Below, piece by piece: positions 24,778 to 34,624 of a stretch of DNA of 64,000 nt. The translations under genes were made by a program, and so were the position numbers. This stretch comes from Oxalobacteraceae bacterium. GTDB lineage: Bacteria > Pseudomonadota > Gammaproteobacteria > Burkholderiales > Burkholderiaceae_D. The DNA is taken from NCBI GenBank assembly GCA_030698225.1, contig JAUYNR010000047.1:1-64000 (forward strand), written 5' to 3'. The notes under the pieces were generated by a model that saw only the letters and a list, made by a program, of their open reading frames with translations, did no database searches and was not told the origin of the DNA. Position 1 is the stretch's first letter, and every line of letters begins with the position of its first letter.

Positions 24778-24862
24778 TGTACTGGATGCGGTATTTTTAG
24801 ATACTGCTTTGTTTGTATGCGGGAATCACCGTGTTTTTTGTAATACTCCCGTCATTCTTTGG
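24778..24862 (+). repeat. Dispersed intergenic repeat, copy G
   Basis: TGTACTGGATGCGGTATTTTTAG is split here as TGTACTGG and GCGGTATTTTTAG; then TATGCGGGAATCACCGTG, TTTTTT and AATACTCCCGTC follow. It abuts the stop of the GGDEF-EAL gene. In the same spacer, ATCCGGCAT (24672-24680) pairs with ATGCCGGAT (24696-24704). Confidence 0.65.
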
Positions 24863-24864
24863 CA

Positions 24865-27237
24865 TTAGGCAGTTGTCCGGCCGGCCGCGCAGCGGTTTTT
24901 TCGCAATCGCAATGCGCGCTGCTGCGGGCGGTACAACGCAATCAGTTCATCGACCGGCTTGGGCCGGCTCAGCACAAAGCCCTGTATCAGCGTGCAGCCG
25001 TAGCGGCGCAGGAATGCCAGCTGGGCGTCGGTTTCGACCCCTTCGGCTATCACATCCAGATGCAAGTGGCGGCCGAGCTCGATGATGGTGCGCGCGATCG
25101 CGCTATCCTCGTTCTGGTGCGGCAAGCCGCGCACGAACGAACGGTCGATCTTCATCGAAGAGATCGGCAGATTTTTCAAGCGCGACAGCGACGAATAGCC
25201 CATGCCGAAATCATCCAGGCTGATCCCGAAGCCGCGTTCGCGCAGCGTGCGCATCACCGGAATCACCTTCTCCGGCTGCTGCATCAGCATGCCCTCGGTC
25301 AGTTCCAGGCACAGATCGCGCGTCGTGACGCCGCAGGCCCCGACGATTGCGCACAGTTGGTCCGGCAGCTTGCTGTTGGTAAATTCCGGCGCTGCCATGT
25401 TGACATGCATTTGCAGCCCGCCGAAGCCGGCCCGGTGCAGTTGCGCCAGGTCGCCGCAGGCCTGCCGCACGACCCAGCGCCCGATATGGACGATCAGGCG
25501 GCTCTGCTCGGCAATCGGGATAAAGACATCGGGGCGCACGATCTCGCCGCTCGCGCGGCGCCAGCGGATCAGCGCCTCGACCGCGTGCATGTGGGCACCG
25601 CTGCTATCGAAGATCGGCTGATATTCGAGAAATAGTTCTTCCTCGGCCAGCGCCTGGTGCAACGCAGCCTCCATCGTCAGCCGCTGCGCCAGATCGGATT
25701 GTTGTACTGCCAGCGTATCGGAGGTGCTGTTGGAAAAGAAACTCAGTGCATTGCGTCCGTTTTTCTTGATCCGGTACATCGCCGCGTCGGCACTGCGCAA
25801 CAGTTCGGGGCCGGTCATGCCGTTTTCGGGAAAGACGCTGATGCCGATGCTGGCCGATACCGTCATTTCCTGGCCGTCGAACAGGAACGGCAGCCGGGCC
25901 GCCTGCAGCACCCGTTCGGCCAGCGCGTCGAGTTGCGCATTGCGTTGCGATAGCGGCCCATCCGGCAGCAACAGGATCGCGAACTCGTCGCCGCCGAGGC
26001 GGCCGACCTGGCTGCCGGCCGGCACCAGCGCCTGCAACCGCTGCGCGAATTCGCGCAGCACCAGATTGCCGGCCTCATGGCCGAACGCATCATTGACCGG
26101 CTTGAAGCGGTCCAGATCGATGAACATCAAGCCGAACGGTGCGCCTGATACGGCGGCGTCTGCGCATACGCGCTCCAGCATCAGGTAAAAATGGCTGCGG
26201 TTGGCCAGTTCGGTCAAGCCGTCTATTTGCGCCAGCAGACGGATGGTTTCCTGCTGTTCGATCCGTTGCGCGGTCTGTGCGATCAGCGCGCCTATCGTCG
26301 CCGACAGATTTGGCAATTGCGCCTCGCGCTGACGCGACAGCCGGCTATAGAATTCCAGCACGCCGGGGCTGTGGCGGTGGCCGTCATCGGTTACATAGAC
26401 CACCGGGAACACATAGCCGGAACGCAGCCGGCACTTGTGCGCGCTTGCGCGGCGCAGAAAACCCCGGTCGCCGACCATATCCTCGATCCAGCGCGCGCGG
26501 CCGGACTGCCAGACCTGGCCCACCAGCCCGGTGCCGGGCGCCATCCGGATCGCGCAGCTTTCATCGGTGAATGCAGTGAGCGCGTCTTGCGGGCCATGCC
26601 AGAAACGCTTGCAAGCCAATTGCCGGGTGCCGGCGGGGTCCGGCTCCAGCGCCCAGTAAGCGCCCCATTCCCAGCCCAGGTTTTCGCATACCAGCTGGAT
26701 TATCTTGGCCACCGCTTCGTGCAGGGTGTCGGTGCCGACCAGAAATTGTGTCGATTCGAAGCTGAGCCGCTCGCGCACCGCGGCCTGCTTGGCGCACGTG
26801 ATATCCAGCAGCACGCCGTTTGCCGGCGCAGCCGGCGTCAACGCCTGCGGCAGCGAGATCAGGCGCAGCCAGCGCAAGCCGTCGACTTCATTGAGGACGC
26901 GAAACTCGCATTCGATCTGCTGGCCCGCGGCGCCGGCCGCAGCCAGTGCCGACATCAGCGTCAGCACATCATCCGGAACCACATGCGCGAAACCACTTTC
27001 CGGCGCCGGATGCCAGCCTGCTTCGACGCAAAGCATGTACGCAGCGCCGGCCGACAGCACCAGCTGGGCGGTCGCGGCGTGATGCCACCAGCGGCCGAAG
27101 GATGCCGCCTGCTCCACCGCATCGGGAATAATCGCCTGCGCCAGTGCGGATCGCAGCTTCGGCGTCAGATCCGAATCATCTGGGAAGGTGTGCGATGGGC
27201 GAGACGGGGACAGAGACATGGAGGCGGATTCAAGCAT
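24865..27237 (-). CDS. GAF-GGDEF-EAL cyclic di-GMP protein
   Basis: About 790 residues from ATG 27237. An N-terminal sensor part with a PAS-like stretch (about 30-160) is followed by a GAF domain (about 170-340, LVGTDTLHEAVAKIIQLV to PGTGLVGQVWQSGRA), then GGDEF (about 350-510; LIDLDRF-like FIDLDRFKPVNDAFGHEAG and LGGDEFAIL) and EAL (about 530-780; VEALIRWRR for EAL, ELTEGML, DDFGMGYSSLSRL, IAEGVET). Both catalytic motifs are intact, so it may make or break c-di-GMP. No membrane segment is visible. Start is uncertain: ATGs at 27297 and 27219 are possible. A deleted copy of its 5' part lies at 38960-39125. Confidence 0.88.
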   Translation of the reverse strand: MLESASMSLSPSRPSHTFPDDSDLTPKLRSALAQAIIPDAVEQAASFGRWWHHAATAQLVLSAGAAYMLCVEAGWHPAPESGFAHVVPDDVLTLMSALAAAGAAGQQIECEFRVLNEVDGLRWLRLISLPQALTPAAPANGVLLDITCAKQAAVRERLSFESTQFLVGTDTLHEAVAKIIQLVCENLGWEWGAYWALEPDPAGTRQLACKRFWHGPQDALTAFTDESCAIRMAPGTGLVGQVWQSGRARWIEDMVGDRGFLRRASAHKCRLRSGYVFPVVYVTDDGHRHSPGVLEFYSRLSRQREAQLPNLSATIGALIAQTAQRIEQQETIRLLAQIDGLTELANRSHFYLMLERVCADAAVSGAPFGLMFIDLDRFKPVNDAFGHEAGNLVLREFAQRLQALVPAGSQVGRLGGDEFAILLLPDGPLSQRNAQLDALAERVLQAARLPFLFDGQEMTVSASIGISVFPENGMTGPELLRSADAAMYRIKKNGRNALSFFSNSTSDTLAVQQSDLAQRLTMEAALHQALAEEELFLEYQPIFDSSGAHMHAVEALIRWRRASGEIVRPDVFIPIAEQSRLIVHIGRWVVRQACGDLAQLHRAGFGGLQMHVNMAAPEFTNSKLPDQLCAIVGACGVTTRDLCLELTEGMLMQQPEKVIPVMRTLRERGFGISLDDFGMGYSSLSRLKNLPISSMKIDRSFVRGLPHQNEDSAIARTIIELGRHLHLDVIAEGVETDAQLAFLRRYGCTLIQGFVLSRPKPVDELIALYRPQQRALRLRKNRCAAGRTTA

Positions 27238-27496
27238 GGCAGCTAATGTCTCAAAATGTTGAACAATAATATGTCTACGCAGCAAATTTCGGGCCATAGC
27301 GACTTTGCCTGAATCGCCTGAGTCAAACGGGGGCAGTGGTGCAAACCCTGCATATTCGGATAAAAAAATCCGAAACGGTGCGCAGCACAAATTATTTGCA
27401 CCATTTTATGGCCATGTGCCCCTGCATCATGGCAATCCAGCAGCGCACGATTTGCGGACGCAGTCGGCAGTGTCAACTCGCTGGACTAAAAATAGT

Positions 27497-27512
27497 TGGC
27501 ATGGATTTTGCT
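27497..27512 (+). promoter_or_regulatory. Sigma-54 promoter of the urt-ure operon
   Basis: TGGCATGGATTTTGCT fits the -24/-12 consensus TGGCACG-N4-TTGCW with one change in GC-part. It lies 64 bp before the urtA ATG. NtrC-like half-sites GGTGCA (near 27338) and TGCACC (near 27396) occur about 100-160 bp upstream, in keeping with nitrogen control; these half-sites are tentative. Confidence 0.7.
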
Positions 27513-27575
27513 CAAAATATTGTGCCGCACCAATAGTTTGTAATCCTTTTAATCTCAACCATTCCAGGAACAACT

Positions 27576-28829
27576 ATGTCCCGTCGTACTCTTCTGAAAG
27601 CGACCGCAGTCGGCGCTTTGACTTTAGTTACCTCGTCTTTTATGACAGCGGCATTTGCTGCCGACACCATCAAGGTGGGTATTCTGCATTCCTTGTCGGG
27701 CACCATGGCCATCTCCGAGACGTCGCTGAAAGACGTCGCCCTGATGACGATCGATGACATCAATGCCAAAGGCGGCGTGTTGGGCAAACAACTGGAAGCG
27801 GTCATCGTTGACCCGGCGTCCAACTGGCCGCTGTTTGCAGAGAAGGCGCGCCAACTGATTTCGCAGGAGAAGGTATCTGTCGTGTTTGGCTGCTGGACTT
27901 CGGTGTCGCGCAAATCGGTTTTGCCGGTATTCAAGGAACTCGAAAGCTTGCTGTTCTATCCGGTGCAGTACGAAGGCGAGGAGCTGGAAAAAAATGTGTT
28001 CTACACCGGCGCTGCACCGAATCAGCAAGCGATCCCGGCGACCGAATACCTGATGAGCAAAGAGGGCGGCGGCGCCAAGCGTTTCGTGTTGCTCGGTACC
28101 GACTACGTCTATCCGCGCACCACTAACAAGATCCTGCGCGCTTTCCTGCATAGCAAAGGCGTGAAGGACAGCGACATCGACGAGATCTACACGCCGTTCG
28201 GTCACGCCGATTATCAGACCATCGTTGCCAATATCAAGAAGTTTTCAGCCGGCGGCAAGACTGCGGTGATCTCGACCATCAATGGCGATTCCAACGTGCC
28301 GTTTTACAAGGAACTCGGCAATGCCGGCTTGAAGGCCACCGATGTCCCGGTCGTGGCTTTCTCGGTCGGCGAGGAGGAATTGCGCGGTGTCGATACCAAG
28401 CCTTTGCTGGGCCATCTGGCTGCATGGAACTACTTTCAGTCCGTCAAAAGTCCAGTCAATACAGCGTTCATCAAGCAGTGGAAAGCCTATGCGGTTGCCA
28501 AGAAGCTGCCTAACGCCAATACCGTTGTGACCAACGATCCGATGGAGGCAACCTACGTCGGCATCCATATGTGGAAACAAGCGGTAGAGAAAGCCAAATC
28601 GACCGACACCGATAAAGTGATCGCGGCAATGGGTGGTCAGACCTTCAAGTCACCGTCCGGTTTTACCTTGACCATGGATCCGACCAACCATCATCTGCAC
28701 AAGCCGGTGATGATTGGCGAGATCAAGGGTGACGGCCAATTCAGCGTGGTCTGGAAGACCAAGGGCCCGATCCGCGCCCAACCATGGAGCCCGTACATCG
28801 CGGGTAACGAGGGCAAACAGAAGATGTAA
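27576..28829 (+). CDS. urtA: Urea ABC transporter substrate-binding protein
   Basis: A 417-residue periplasmic-binding protein with a signal peptide (MSRRTLLKATAVGAL...AAFA; the RR pair suggests possible Tat export). The mature start ADTIKVGILHSLSGTMAIS and the segments FGCWTSVSRKSVLPVFKE, FYPVQYEGEE and YVYPRTTNKILRAFL are typical of UrtA, which binds urea with high affinity. First gene of urtABCDE-ureDABCEFG, led by a sigma-54-type promoter; a hairpin after it likely makes urtA more abundant than the membrane parts. Confidence 0.95.
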   Translation: MSRRTLLKATAVGALTLVTSSFMTAAFAADTIKVGILHSLSGTMAISETSLKDVALMTIDDINAKGGVLGKQLEAVIVDPASNWPLFAEKARQLISQEKVSVVFGCWTSVSRKSVLPVFKELESLLFYPVQYEGEELEKNVFYTGAAPNQQAIPATEYLMSKEGGGAKRFVLLGTDYVYPRTTNKILRAFLHSKGVKDSDIDEIYTPFGHADYQTIVANIKKFSAGGKTAVISTINGDSNVPFYKELGNAGLKATDVPVVAFSVGEEELRGVDTKPLLGHLAAWNYFQSVKSPVNTAFIKQWKAYAVAKKLPNANTVVTNDPMEATYVGIHMWKQAVEKAKSTDTDKVIAAMGGQTFKSPSGFTLTMDPTNHHLHKPVMIGEIKGDGQFSVVWKTKGPIRAQPWSPYIAGNEGKQKM

Positions 28830-28836
28830 TTGCCGC

Positions 28837-28865
28837 AACCGCGTCTGATCTGATCGCGGTTTTTC
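28837..28865 (+). terminator. Attenuating hairpin after urtA
   Basis: AACCGCG...CGCGGTTTTT with a T-run. A second stem (TGCCGGTGCGTA...TACGTACCGGCA, about 28877-28916) follows. With urtB downstream in the same direction, this is probably a partial terminator or mRNA-end stabiliser. Confidence 0.65.
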
Positions 28866-28975
28866 CGGAAAACTGAGTGCCGGTGCGTATTGTTTGAGCT
28901 TTTTTACGTACCGGCATTTCATCGGCATTGGGATTTCGACTCACGTCCATTCATATTAGGTCTCTTCAGAAAAAA

Positions 28976-30589
28976 ATGATGAAAATGAGGCTGATAAAGA
29001 GTCTGATCCTGCTCGGCTGCTTGTGTCTGCAAGCGCTTGTCGCCCATGCAGCGATCGACGCCGCCATGTTGAAACCGCTGGCAGGCGATGATCCCGATGC
29101 GCGTATCGAAGCGGTCGGCCAGATCGCCGCTTTGGCCAATGACGATGCCGCCAAAGTGCTGCAGGCAATCAGGGATGACGCGCTGTTCGCACTGCCGGAT
29201 GGCAGGATTTTTATTGTCGAAGACGACAAAGCCTTCGATCCTGTGACCGGGCAGACCGGCGCAGTTCCCGAAGGTGTCGATGGCATTACCGTCAATAATC
29301 GTCTGCGCGGTGCAGTTGAAGGCGCGTTGTCCGGATTGAAACTGTTTTCGCCAGAGCGCACGCTGCGCCTGGCTGCTGCACTCGAACTTCAAGAATCCAT
29401 CGATCCGGCGCAAGTGCCGCTGATCCAGAAGGCGTTTGAAAAAGAAACCGACGCCGACATCAAGGCGGTGCTGCAGTTGCTGATTTCGACCGCCAACTTG
29501 CAGGCGACGGACCCAGCGCTGCGCAAAGCCGCAGTGATCGGACTGGCAGGCAGCAGCAGCGCCAAGCTGAAGCCGCTGCTGCAAAGAATGCTCGGAAAAA
29601 ATCCGGATGGCAGCTATGTCGAGCCGGATGAATCGGTACGGATCGCTGTTGTAAGGACGCTGGGCGAAATCGATCGTCGTTTGCAGCGCACCGAGTTTGT
29701 CGGCACTTTGTTTTATGGCATCTCGCTCGGCAGCGTGCTGTTGCTGGCGGCGCTCGGTTTGGCCATTACCTTCGGCCTGATGGGCATCATCAATATGGCG
29801 CATGGCGAGCTGCTGATGATCGGCGCCTACACCACCTATGTTTGCCAGCTCCTGTTCAGGGAATTCCTGCCCGGCGCAGTCGATGCGTATCTGATCGTGG
29901 CCTTGCCGGCCGCCTTCGTCGTCGCCGCTGCGGTCGGCATCGCACTGGAGCGCACGGTGATTCGCTGGTTGTATGGCCGGCCGCTGGAAACCCTGCTGGC
30001 GACCTGGGGCATCAGCCTGATGCTGATGCAATCGGTACGCACGATTTTCGGCGCGCAAAACGTCGAGGTCGCGAATCCTTCCTGGATGTCGGGCGGCGTC
30101 ACCGTCTTGGGTTCGCTGGTGCTGTCATACAACCGCATCGTCATCATCTTCTTTGCCTTGTTTGTGGTGGTTGCGGTCTGGCTGATTCTCAACAAGACCC
30201 GGCTCGGCCTGTTCGTGCGGGCGGTCACGCAAAATCGCCGCATGGCCGATTGCGTCGGCGTCTCGACCGGCAAGATCGACATGCTGACCTTCGGTCTCGG
30301 CTCCGGCATCGCCGGCCTGGGCGGCGTCGCCTTGTCGCAACTCGGCAATGTCGGCCCCGACCTCGGCCAGAGTTATATCGTCGATTCCTTCATGGTGGTG
30401 GTATTGGGCGGCGTCGGCCAATTGGCCGGCACCGTGATCGCAGCGATTGGCCTGGGCGGAGTGAATAAATTTCTCGAACCCGTCGCCGGCGCGGTGATGG
30501 CCAAAATCTTCATCCTGATATTCATCATCATCTTCATTCAGCGCCGTCCGCAAGGGTTGTTCGCGATGAAGGGACGGAGCGTCGAATGA
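28976..30589 (+). CDS. urtB: Urea ABC transporter permease UrtB
   Basis: About 537 residues from ATG 28976 (MMKMRLIKS). The first about 235 residues form a periplasmic extension after a signal-like segment, as usual in UrtB; the rest is a LivH-type permease with several helices, including LGLAITFGLMGIINMAHGEL, ERTVIRWLYGRPLETLLATWG and GVSTGKIDMLTFGLGSGIAG. It forms half of the urea channel. Stop overlaps the urtC start (ATGA). Confidence 0.93.
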   Translation: MMKMRLIKSLILLGCLCLQALVAHAAIDAAMLKPLAGDDPDARIEAVGQIAALANDDAAKVLQAIRDDALFALPDGRIFIVEDDKAFDPVTGQTGAVPEGVDGITVNNRLRGAVEGALSGLKLFSPERTLRLAAALELQESIDPAQVPLIQKAFEKETDADIKAVLQLLISTANLQATDPALRKAAVIGLAGSSSAKLKPLLQRMLGKNPDGSYVEPDESVRIAVVRTLGEIDRRLQRTEFVGTLFYGISLGSVLLLAALGLAITFGLMGIINMAHGELLMIGAYTTYVCQLLFREFLPGAVDAYLIVALPAAFVVAAAVGIALERTVIRWLYGRPLETLLATWGISLMLMQSVRTIFGAQNVEVANPSWMSGGVTVLGSLVLSYNRIVIIFFALFVVVAVWLILNKTRLGLFVRAVTQNRRMADCVGVSTGKIDMLTFGLGSGIAGLGGVALSQLGNVGPDLGQSYIVDSFMVVVLGGVGQLAGTVIAAIGLGGVNKFLEPVAGAVMAKIFILIFIIIFIQRRPQGLFAMKGRSVE

Positions 30590-31737
30590 CTCATTCACCC
30601 ACTTCTACGCCAATGGCAACGTCACTGTTCTCGCGTCCGGCCTGGATCGGCATTGCGCTGTGCGCGGTGATTGCCGCATTGCTGCCGATCCTCAATCTGA
30701 GCTTGCCCGACGGTCATGCGCTGCACATCTCCAGCTACACGATTTCACTGGTCGGTAAATTCATGTGCTATGCGTTGGCGGCGCTGGCGCTCGATCTGGT
30801 GTGGGGTTATACCGGGATTCTGTCGCTCGGCCACGGCGTGTTTTTTGCGCTCGGGGCTTATGCGCACGGCATGTATCTGATGCGGGCGATTGGCCGCGAT
30901 GGCGTGTATCAAAGCAATTTGCCGGACTTCATGGTGTTCCTCGATTGGAAGACCTATCCGTGGTACTGGTCGATGACCGACAATTTCTGGTACTGCATGG
31001 CGCTGGTGGTGTTGGTGCCGGGCGTGCTGGCCTTCGTGTTCGGTTTTTTCGCCTTCCGTTCGCGCATCAAAGGGGTGTATTTTTCGATCATCACGCAGGC
31101 GATGACCTTTGCTTTCATGCTGCTGTTTTTCCGTAATGACACTGGCTTTGGCGGCAATAACGGCTTTACCGATTTCAAGCGCATTCTCGGCTACAGCGTG
31201 AGCGCGCCATCGACCAAAGCGGTGCTGTATCTGATCACGCTGGCATTCCTGATCGGCGCCTTGCTGCTGTGCCGGGCGATCGTCGAGTCCAAGCTGGGTC
31301 GGGTGCTGCAAGCGGTACGCGATTCCGAATCGCGTTTGATGTTCATCGGTTACAACCCGCTCTGGTTCAAGCTGTTTGTCTGGACCCTGTCGGCGGTGCT
31401 GTGCGGGATTGCCGGCGCTTTGTATGTGCCGCAAGTGGGGATCATCAATCCATCCGAAATGTCGCCCGCCAATTCGATCGAAATAGTGATATGGGCCGCA
31501 GTCGGCGGACGCGGGACTTTGATCGGCCCGATCATCGGTGCTTTTACCGTGAATGGTTTGAAAAGCTGGTTCACCGCCGCTTTCCCGGACCTGTGGTTAT
31601 TTGCGTTGGGACTGTTATTCATTCTGGTCACCTTGTTTATGCAAAAAGGTATCCTGGGTCTGGCGCAACAGTTGAGTGCCAAGCGCAAAATCGCTAACGT
31701 CGGCAATGTCGGCACTGTCAACCAGGAGGCGCTATGA
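30586..31737 (+). CDS. urtC: Urea ABC transporter permease UrtC
   Basis: A 383-residue LivM-type permease with about eight to ten helices. Family marks: LDLVWGYTGILSLGHGVFFALG (split: LDLVWGYTGILSLGHG, VFFALGAYAHGMYL), NDTGFGGNNGFTDFK, and the C-terminal WAAVGGRGTLIGPIIGAF. Pairs with UrtB in the membrane. Overlaps both neighbours by ATGA, showing tight coupling. Confidence 0.93.
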   Translation: MTHSPTSTPMATSLFSRPAWIGIALCAVIAALLPILNLSLPDGHALHISSYTISLVGKFMCYALAALALDLVWGYTGILSLGHGVFFALGAYAHGMYLMRAIGRDGVYQSNLPDFMVFLDWKTYPWYWSMTDNFWYCMALVVLVPGVLAFVFGFFAFRSRIKGVYFSIITQAMTFAFMLLFFRNDTGFGGNNGFTDFKRILGYSVSAPSTKAVLYLITLAFLIGALLLCRAIVESKLGRVLQAVRDSESRLMFIGYNPLWFKLFVWTLSAVLCGIAGALYVPQVGIINPSEMSPANSIEIVIWAAVGGRGTLIGPIIGAFTVNGLKSWFTAAFPDLWLFALGLLFILVTLFMQKGILGLAQQLSAKRKIANVGNVGTVNQEAL

Positions 31738-32576
31738 CTGAAGTATTGGCTCCGGGCCAAACATATGTCAGCGGCGAGGGCGACCAGGGCGTATCGTATG
31801 GCCGCATCAAGGGCGAGGGTCTTGATACCACCCATGGCGCGATTTTGTACCTGGAGCAGATCACCGTTTCCTTCGATGGATTCAAGGCACTGAATAATCT
31901 GAGCCTGGATATCTCGGTCGGCGAACTGCACTGCATCATCGGCCCCAATGGCGCGGGAAAAACCACCATGATGGATGTCATCACCGGCAAGACGCGGCCC
32001 AGTTCGGGCACCGCGTGGTTTGGTCAAACCATGGACTTGTCGAAAATGACCGAATATGACATCGCGCATGCGGGTATCGGTCGCAAGTTTCAGCGCCCCA
32101 CGGTATTCGAACAGCACACGGTGTTCGAAAATCTGGAACTGGCGATGAAGATGGATAAACGCGTCAAACCGACGCTGTTGTCCCGACTGTCGTCGGAACA
32201 AAAAGGCAAGATCGACGAAATCCTGAAACTGATACGCCTGAATGGACAAGAGATTCGTCAGGCCGGTCTGCTATCGCACGGGCAAAAGCAATGGCTGGAA
32301 ATCGGCATGTTGCTGATGCAGGAGCCGCAACTGATTTTGCTCGATGAACCGGTGGCCGGCATGTCGGACGCCGAGACCGCCCGCACTGCCGAGTTGCTCA
32401 ACGAATTGCGCGGCAAACATTCGATCGTGGTGGTGGAACACGATATGGGCTTCGTCACCGAGATCGCGCAACAGGGCAAGGTCACTGTGCTGCATGAAGG
32501 TTCGGTGCTGGCGCAGGGCACGATGCAACAGGTGCAAGCGGACGAACGCGTGATCGAAGTCTATCTGGGGCGCTGA
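31734..32576 (+). CDS. urtD: Urea ABC transporter ATP-binding protein UrtD
   Basis: A 280-residue LivG-type ATPase. Walker A IIGPNGAGKTTMMD (about 79), the signature region LSHGQKQWLEIGM, Walker B LILLDEPVAGM and the switch histidine VVVEHDMGF are intact. The N-terminal 35 residues are an extra polar stretch. Powers urea import with UrtE. Confidence 0.94.
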   Translation: MTEVLAPGQTYVSGEGDQGVSYGRIKGEGLDTTHGAILYLEQITVSFDGFKALNNLSLDISVGELHCIIGPNGAGKTTMMDVITGKTRPSSGTAWFGQTMDLSKMTEYDIAHAGIGRKFQRPTVFEQHTVFENLELAMKMDKRVKPTLLSRLSSEQKGKIDEILKLIRLNGQEIRQAGLLSHGQKQWLEIGMLLMQEPQLILLDEPVAGMSDAETARTAELLNELRGKHSIVVVEHDMGFVTEIAQQGKVTVLHEGSVLAQGTMQQVQADERVIEVYLGR

Positions 32577-32593
32577 GTTTAAGCCAAACTATC

Positions 32594-33292
32594 ATGTTGC
32601 AAATTGAACAATTAAACCAGTATTACGGCTCGTCGCACACGCTGCGCGGCGTTTCGCTCGCGGTCGAAAAAGGCCAATGCCTGGCTCTGCTGGGCCGCAA
32701 CGGCGTCGGCAAAACTACCTTGCTCAAATGTCTGATGGGCGTGCTGCCGGTTGCCAAAGGCAGCGTGACATTCAATGGCCGCATTATTACCAAACTCTCA
32801 CCGCACGCACGCGCTGCCCTGGGCATTGCGTATGTGCCTCAGGGCCGTGAAATCTTCGCCCGGCTGACGGTCGAGGAAAATCTTCTGATGGGCATGGCGA
32901 CCAAATCCGGTAAAAAGGCATCGGTCATCAAGGGCGAAGTGCTTGAACTTTTCCCGGTACTGAAAGAAATGCTGCAACGCCGGGGCGGCGATTTGTCCGG
33001 CGGTCAACAGCAACAGCTGGCGATTGCCCGCGCCTTGCTGGCAGAACCGCAGCTGATTATTCTCGACGAGCCGACCGAAGGGATTCAGCCATCCATCATT
33101 AAGGATATCGAACGCGTGATCCGGCTGTTGCGGCAACGCGGCGATATCGGCATTCTGCTGTGCGAACAATACTTCGATTTTGCCCATGCGCTGGCCGATA
33201 AATTCGTGGTGCTTTCGCGCGGCGAAGTGGTCGCCAGCGGCACGCAGGATCAGATGGATAATGAGGACGTCAAGCGGCACTTGGCGGTATAG
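32594..33292 (+). CDS. urtE: Urea ABC transporter ATP-binding protein UrtE
   Basis: A 232-residue LivF-type ATPase: Walker A LLGRNGVGKTTLLK, signature DLSGGQQQQLAIARAL, Walker B LIILDEPTEGIQPS and the switch region LLCEQYFDF, where the usual His is replaced by Gln, as is common in this family. ureD starts 7 bp after its stop, so transport and urease genes are one transcription unit. Confidence 0.94.
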   Translation: MLQIEQLNQYYGSSHTLRGVSLAVEKGQCLALLGRNGVGKTTLLKCLMGVLPVAKGSVTFNGRIITKLSPHARAALGIAYVPQGREIFARLTVEENLLMGMATKSGKKASVIKGEVLELFPVLKEMLQRRGGDLSGGQQQQLAIARALLAEPQLIILDEPTEGIQPSIIKDIERVIRLLRQRGDIGILLCEQYFDFAHALADKFVVLSRGEVVASGTQDQMDNEDVKRHLAV

Positions 33293-33299
33293 TTTCGGC

Positions 33300-34190
33300 A
33301 TGAAACTGAACGAAACTGCTGACTTTGCAAATGCCGATCTGTCGGCTGACCCGGCGCGCATGCCGAACTGGCAAGCGCGGCTTGTATTGGGTTTTGCCGA
33401 CGACGCTGGCACCACGCGTTTGATCGAACGGACTCACTTTGGCCCACTACGGGTGCAAAAACCGCTGTACCCGGAAGGCGCGCAGGTGTGCCACGCGATT
33501 GTGGTACATCCGCCCGGCGGCGTGGTCGGCGGCGATACATTGGCGATTTCTGCGAAGGTCGGCGACGCCGCACATGCTTTCATCACCACGCCCGGCGCCG
33601 CCAAATGGTACAAGGCCAATGGCCGCATTTCGCGCCAGGATATCAGTCTGGAGATTGCCGCCGGCGCCAGGCTGGAATGGCTGCCGCAAGAGACCATTTT
33701 TTTTGATGCCGCGCAGGTTGCATTGACGCAGTCGGTCTCGCTCGCCAAGGACGCCAGCTATATTGCTTGCGAAATATTCTGCTTTGGCCGCACCGCATCG
33801 GGCGAATCGTTTAACGGCGGCAAAGTATCGCAGCGCACCAGCATCCGGCGTGATGGGCATTTGATCTGGTGGGAGCAGGGTGCTCTCGCAGGCGGCAGCG
33901 CAGCGATGCGCAGCCCCTTGGGTTTGTCCGGCAAGACCGTGTGCGCGACGCTGATTGCGGTTGGCAAACCGCTGCCGGCATCGTTGCTGAACGCGATCCG
34001 GCACCAGGTCGGGATGATTGTCGGCAATGCAGCCGATTTCGGCATCAGCCAGTTGAAATCGGTACTGGTGGCGCGTTATCTGGGCGATTCCAGCGAGATT
34101 GCGCGCCATGTGATGCTGTGCGTGTGGCAGCATCTTCGACCGGAATTAATGACGCGCGCGGCAGTGGTGCCGAGGATTTGGAATACTTGA
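33300..34190 (+). CDS. ureD: Urease accessory protein UreD
   Basis: A 296-residue UreD (UreH) protein that binds apo-urease and, with UreF and UreG, guides nickel insertion. Marks: IERTHFGPLRVQKPLYPEG, VVHPPGGVVGGDTL, TPGAAKWYKANG and WLPQETIFFD. The start used is ATG 33300 (MKLNETADF), right behind urtE; a longer open frame exists but overlaps urtE. Confidence 0.94.
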   Translation: MKLNETADFANADLSADPARMPNWQARLVLGFADDAGTTRLIERTHFGPLRVQKPLYPEGAQVCHAIVVHPPGGVVGGDTLAISAKVGDAAHAFITTPGAAKWYKANGRISRQDISLEIAAGARLEWLPQETIFFDAAQVALTQSVSLAKDASYIACEIFCFGRTASGESFNGGKVSQRTSIRRDGHLIWWEQGALAGGSAAMRSPLGLSGKTVCATLIAVGKPLPASLLNAIRHQVGMIVGNAADFGISQLKSVLVARYLGDSSEIARHVMLCVWQHLRPELMTRAAVVPRIWNT

Positions 34191-34208
34191 GCCGGATGAG
34201 CCAGGCAT

Positions 34209-34278
34209 GTAGGGTGGGCACAGCTTTATCGTGCCCACGCGGATCAACAACGTGGGTACAAAAACGTGCCCACCCTAC
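34209..34278. repeat. GTAGGGTGGGCAC palindromic repeat between ureD and ureA
   Basis: GTAGGGTGGGCAC at the left end and GTGCCCACCCTAC at the right are exact complements, with an internal GTGCCCACG/CGTGGGTAC pair. This REP-like type is widespread. It lies inside the urease operon and could shape mRNA stability between ureD and ureABC. Confidence 0.75.
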
Positions 34279-34298
34279 GAAAACTTGATGGAGACAAG

Positions 34299-34601
34299 AT
34301 GGATCTGACCCCAAGAGAAAAAGACAAGCTGCTGATCTTCACTGCGGGCTTGCTGGCAGAACGCCGCAAGGCACGCGGCCTGAAGCTCAATTATCCGGAA
34401 ACCATTGCGCTGATTTCCGCTGCCATCATGGAAGGCGCACGCGACGGCAAGACGGTGGCCGAACTGATGTCGGACGGCAGCAAAATCCTGACCCGCGCCG
34501 ACGTGATGGACGGCATCGCCGAGATGATTCCGGACATCCAGGTCGAGGCGACGTTTCCCGACGGTAGCAAGCTGGTCACCGTCCACAATCCGATTCCATA
34601 A
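34299..34601 (+). CDS. ureA: Urease gamma subunit
   Basis: A 100-residue UreA of standard length, [20 protein letters not shown] to [13 protein letters not shown], preceded by GGAGAC. Structural subunit of the UreABC enzyme. The start at 34299 agrees with the family; an upstream frame extension lies in the repeat. Confidence 0.96.
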   Translation: MDLTPREKDKLLIFTAGLLAERRKARGLKLNYPETIALISAAIMEGARDGKTVAELMSDGSKILTRADVMDGIAEMIPDIQVEATFPDGSKLVTVHNPIP

Positions 34602-34624
34602 TGAGATTAACTGCGAGGCATCCG

